In this document: one piece after another, positions 6,296-8,010 of the stretch
How positions within the stretch are numbered: the stretch's first letter is position 1
Layout: every line of letters starts with the position of its first letter
Origin: an uncultured Clostridiaceae bacterium
Lineage (GTDB): Bacteria > Bacillota > Clostridia > Lachnospirales > Lachnospiraceae
DNA length: 8,010 nt
Reading direction: 5' to 3'
Assembly: GCA_949841235.1 (NCBI GenBank)
Contig: CATKZA010000066.1
Coordinates: 1-8,010 of the forward strand
Position numbers and translations under genes: made by a program
The notes under the pieces: generated by a model
Told to the model about the DNA's origin: nothing
What the model saw: only the letters and a program-made list of their open reading frames with translations
The model's database searches: none

Positions 6296-7033
6296 ATGAG
6301 TTTTATTGAAGGATACGGAGTATACCAGAATCAAAAAAACTATTACGACACGACAGCAAGAAATGACAAGAAAGCACGGGAGAGCGGCAATGCTTCCCGC
6401 TCTGAGAGGGCTGGCGCATCTGAAAAGAATCCGATGAAGCTGAGCGACAAGGCGCAGAAACTTTTGGAGGAACTGCAAAAGACATACGGCAATATGGATT
6501 TCATCGTGGCAGACTACGATTCTGAGGAAGAGGCGCAGTATTATCTCTCCAGAGGCACCAAGGAATATAGCGTTCTGATTGATCCTGAGACTTTGGAAGA
6601 GATGGCGGCAGATTCCGAGGTGAAGGAGAAATATCTGTCAGTTCTGTCTGACGCAACCACGGACTTGGATAGCATCAAGGAAAAATTGCAGGAAGAGGGG
6701 AAGGATGTAAAAAATATTGGCATCACCATTGACAAGGATGGCAAGGTTTCCTACTTTGCAGAATTGGAACGAATGGGCGAGCGTCAGAGGGAACATATAG
6801 AGCAGACAAGGGAGAATAGGAGAGCCAAGGAAGAGGAGGCCGAGGAGAGAACTGCCAAGCAGGAAGAGGCGGCAAGAAGAGGGCAGCCCCATATTCCCCA
6901 TACCACCCAGAAGGTGTCTCTCAGGGCGAATACGGCAGAGGATTTGCTGGCTCAGATCAGGGCGGTTGACTGGACGAAGATTAAGCCGGAAGAGCAGGCA
7001 AGAATTGGCGGAAGATTTGACTTTAACATCTAA
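6296..7033 (+). CDS. DUF6033 family protein, function unknown
   Basis: A 245-residue soluble protein without signal peptide or membrane segment. Residues 1-46 are polar and probably disordered. Residues 49-160 form the recognisable DUF6033 core: LSDKAQKLLEELQKTYGNMD, IVADYDSEEEA, YLSRGTKEYSVLIDPETLEEM, then NIGITIDKDGKVSYFAELERM. Residues 161-195 are a highly charged, Glu/Arg-rich probable coiled coil. The tail ANTAEDLLAQIRAVDW to F-D-F-N-I is also family-like. The ATG at 6296 has the ideal AAAGGAGG seven to eight bases upstream. The upstream sigma-D-like box hints at motility-linked expression. The biochemical role is not known to me. G+C is clearly higher than in the neighbouring - strand cassette. 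The family call is from memory of the motif pattern and moderately sure. Confidence 0.8.
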   Translation: MSFIEGYGVYQNQKNYYDTTARNDKKARESGNASRSERAGASEKNPMKLSDKAQKLLEELQKTYGNMDFIVADYDSEEEAQYYLSRGTKEYSVLIDPETLEEMAADSEVKEKYLSVLSDATTDLDSIKEKLQEEGKDVKNIGITIDKDGKVSYFAELERMGERQREHIEQTRENRRAKEEEAEERTAKQEEAARRGQPHIPHTTQKVSLRANTAEDLLAQIRAVDWTKIKPEEQARIGGRFDFNI

Positions 7034-7054
7034 AGAGGTTACAATAGAGGATAA

Positions 7055-7062
7055 GATATGAC
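7055..7062. repeat. Left 8-bp target-site duplication
   Basis: GATATGAC immediately precedes the left GTAA end of the small element and is repeated exactly at 7195-7202, just after its right end. A direct duplication of this length flanking inverted ends is the footprint of transposition. Confidence 0.75.
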
Positions 7063-7194
7063 GTAACTATTCAGCAGGTCTGCGCACTTGTTGCGCTGAC
7101 CGTACGAGAATGATTCGGATATGCAAAAATCCCATCGGCGAAGCCGATTTTCAATGGATTTTTGCATGTAACTGTGAAGGTACTGAACAGTTAC
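7063..7194. mobile_element. 132-bp MITE with IS66-like ends (GTAA, 8-bp TSD)
   Basis: A non-coding element between two + strand genes. Its ends GTAACTATTCAG (7063-7074) and CTGAACAGTTAC (7183-7194) are inverted repeats matching at 11 of 12 positions, and it is flanked by exact 8-bp direct repeats. GTAA termini plus 8-bp duplications are the hallmark of the IS66 family, so an IS66-type transposase acting in trans is the best guess. Inside are three hairpins: GGTC-T-GCGCA with TGCGC-T-GACC (7077-7101); ATGCAAAAATCC with GGATTTTTGCAT (7121-7132/7156-7167), enclosing ATCGGC-GAA-GCCGAT (7134-7148); and GTAACTGT with ACAGTTAC (7168-7175/7187-7194). No transposase is encoded. An open frame from 7110 through the element is fortuitous. 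Confidence 0.75.
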
Positions 7195-7202
7195 GATATG
7201 AC
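7195..7202. repeat. Right 8-bp target-site duplication
   Basis: GATATGAC directly follows the right end of the MITE and is identical to 7055-7062. Removing one copy and the element gives a predicted empty site in which the two flanking genes would be 56 bases apart. Confidence 0.75.
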
Positions 7203-7229
7203 GGAATAAAGCAGAAAGGAGGAGGGTTT

Positions 7230-7871
7230 ATGAATATTTCCTTTCCAAATAATTTCTTAACCTCGGACAGACAGATGAAAGTCCAGAATCTTCAGAGAGT
7301 CACGGAGACGGATAGCGGAAGAAAGCAGATTCCGAAAAATAACATCACTGCGGAAACCGGCCCGGATAAAGAAGAGAATGACAGATTGCTCAGAAGGATG
7401 CAACTGGCGCAGACGAAATCAGAAGTGATGGAACATTATTTTGGAGCGATGCAGACTGCCGTGAGGGAGAGTGGCTCCAATGGCATTGTCATGGGTCGTC
7501 GGGTCAATCATCTGGCGGGCACGCATAGGATGTATCAGGAAACGGAGCAGTATAAGAAGAAAAAGGATCAGGATACCTTCTTGATCGACCAGCTGGAAGC
7601 ACTGAAAAAGCGTCAGGAAGAGATGGAGCAGCTGAAGGAATCTCAGACAGATGCTCAGGAGGATGCTTACCAGAAGGAACAGGATGTCAGGCAGCCGGCC
7701 GGGGAGGATGTTTCGAGCAAGAGAGAGGCAACGGCGCAGCAGAACAGGAATGCTTCTAGCGTGCAGAATCAGAATGCAGATTTGCAGAAGAAGGCCGCAA
7801 TGTCATATAAGACGAAAGATGCGCCTTCGAGAAACCCTACGATGCAGGGAGTATTCACTGGCATGATTTGA
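7230..7871 (+). CDS. Unrecognised charged coiled-coil protein
   Basis: A 213-residue hydrophilic protein with no signal peptide or membrane span; I do not recognise the family. The N-terminal 50 residues are polar. Residues 52-108 look helical, with the most distinctive blocks MQLAQTKSEVMEHYFGAMQ (57-75) and SNGIVMGRRVNHLAGTHRMY (83-102). Residues 104-155 are a Lys/Glu/Gln-rich probable coiled coil, 165-187 are Gln/Asn/Ala-rich, and the end R-N-P-T-M-Q-G-V-F-T-G-M-I may be a conserved tail. The start ATG 7230 follows AAAGGAGGAGG; longer in-frame starts from 7110 run through the MITE and are rejected. It was probably co-transcribed with the DUF6033 gene before, and perhaps after, the MITE inserted between them. 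The shape (no signal, coiled coil, low-complexity tail) would suit a structural or exported appendage-related protein, but this is a guess. Confidence 0.75.
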   Translation: MNISFPNNFLTSDRQMKVQNLQRVTETDSGRKQIPKNNITAETGPDKEENDRLLRRMQLAQTKSEVMEHYFGAMQTAVRESGSNGIVMGRRVNHLAGTHRMYQETEQYKKKKDQDTFLIDQLEALKKRQEEMEQLKESQTDAQEDAYQKEQDVRQPAGEDVSSKREATAQQNRNASSVQNQNADLQKKAAMSYKTKDAPSRNPTMQGVFTGMI

Positions 7872-7907
7872 GAACTGATGTTTTGGCAACGAGGATTTGA
7901 GAGAAGC

Positions 7908-7940
7908 AATGGGGCACCGTAGAAGGCGGTGCCCCATTTT
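7908..7940 (+). terminator. Strong intrinsic terminator after the coiled-coil gene
   Basis: AATGGGGCACCG (7908-7919) pairs perfectly with CGGTGCCCCATT (7927-7938), a 12-bp GC-rich stem with a 7-base loop, followed by a short T-run to 7940. It lies 36 bases after the stop codon and only 31 bases before the next start. Confidence 0.8.
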
Positions 7941-7971
7941 CGCAAATCTGATAATAGCGGAGGAGGGAACT

Positions 7972-8010
7972 ATGTTTGAGAGATTGGAGCAGAATATACA
8001 GGATATGATT
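7972..8010 (+). CDS. Start of a further gene, truncated by window end
   Basis: ATG 7972 is preceded by GCGGAGGAGGGAACT, a strong ribosome binding site of the same style as the two genes before it, and opens the 13 codons MFERLEQNIQDMI. That is too short to identify. It begins just after a strong terminator. GATAAT (7950-7955) could be a -10 box, but no -35 is visible at 16-18 bases, so its promoter is unclear. Confidence 0.6.
   Translation, partial: MFERLEQNIQDMI

Noticed and set aside
7124..7150. CAAA-N15-GCCGATTT, a second sigma-D-like motif
   Set aside because: It consists of the stem arms of a MITE hairpin, so the match follows from the palindrome; kept only as a possible outward promoter carried by the element.
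7110..7229. Extended reading frame giving a longer coiled-coil protein from 7110
   Set aside because: The extension runs through the MITE, and the strong AAAGGAGGAGG site fixes the start at 7230.

Overview
The window looks like a piece of a Clostridia (Bacillota) genome, most likely Lachnospiraceae. The reasons are strong AGGAGG-type ribosome binding sites, mixed ATG and GTG starts, moderate G+C, a DUF6033-type protein (a family I associate with Lachnospiraceae), and a sigma-D-like promoter of Gram-positive type. There are no RNA genes and no CRISPR array. The first ~48 bases are extremely C-rich and look like a contig-end artefact.

Region 1 (1-3868, + strand) is an ABC exporter operon. It holds the 3' part of an ATPase gene, then two paralogous membrane permeases that share an E..M......GRR...AVK motif. 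The second permease carries an extra C-terminal part: a lipoprotein-type signal with an internal lipobox (LSSC, Cys409), followed by about 270 residues of propeller-like extracytoplasmic repeats. An intrinsic terminator overlaps the last codons.

Region 2 (3874-6142, - strand) is an AT-richer cassette of three genes: a WYL-domain regulator, a GyrI-like small-molecule-binding protein and a ClbS/DfsB family protein. Members of the last two families are known to hydrolyse cyclopropane warheads of DNA-alkylating natural products (ClbS on colibactin; GyrI-like proteins on CC-1065/yatakemycin-type compounds). The cassette therefore reads as a regulated self-protection module against genotoxins. Two dyads with related sequence (11 of 15 positions) lie upstream of the regulator gene and of the GyrI-like gene, and are candidate operators for the WYL protein.

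Region 3 (6198-8010, + strand) begins with a good sigma-D (flagellar/motility sigma) promoter match buried in the left arm of a terminator-like hairpin. It leads into a DUF6033 family gene, then a 132-bp non-coding mobile element with GTAA ends and an 8-bp target duplication (IS66-like MITE), then an unrecognised charged coiled-coil protein gene, a strong terminator, and the first 13 codons of another gene running off the window.
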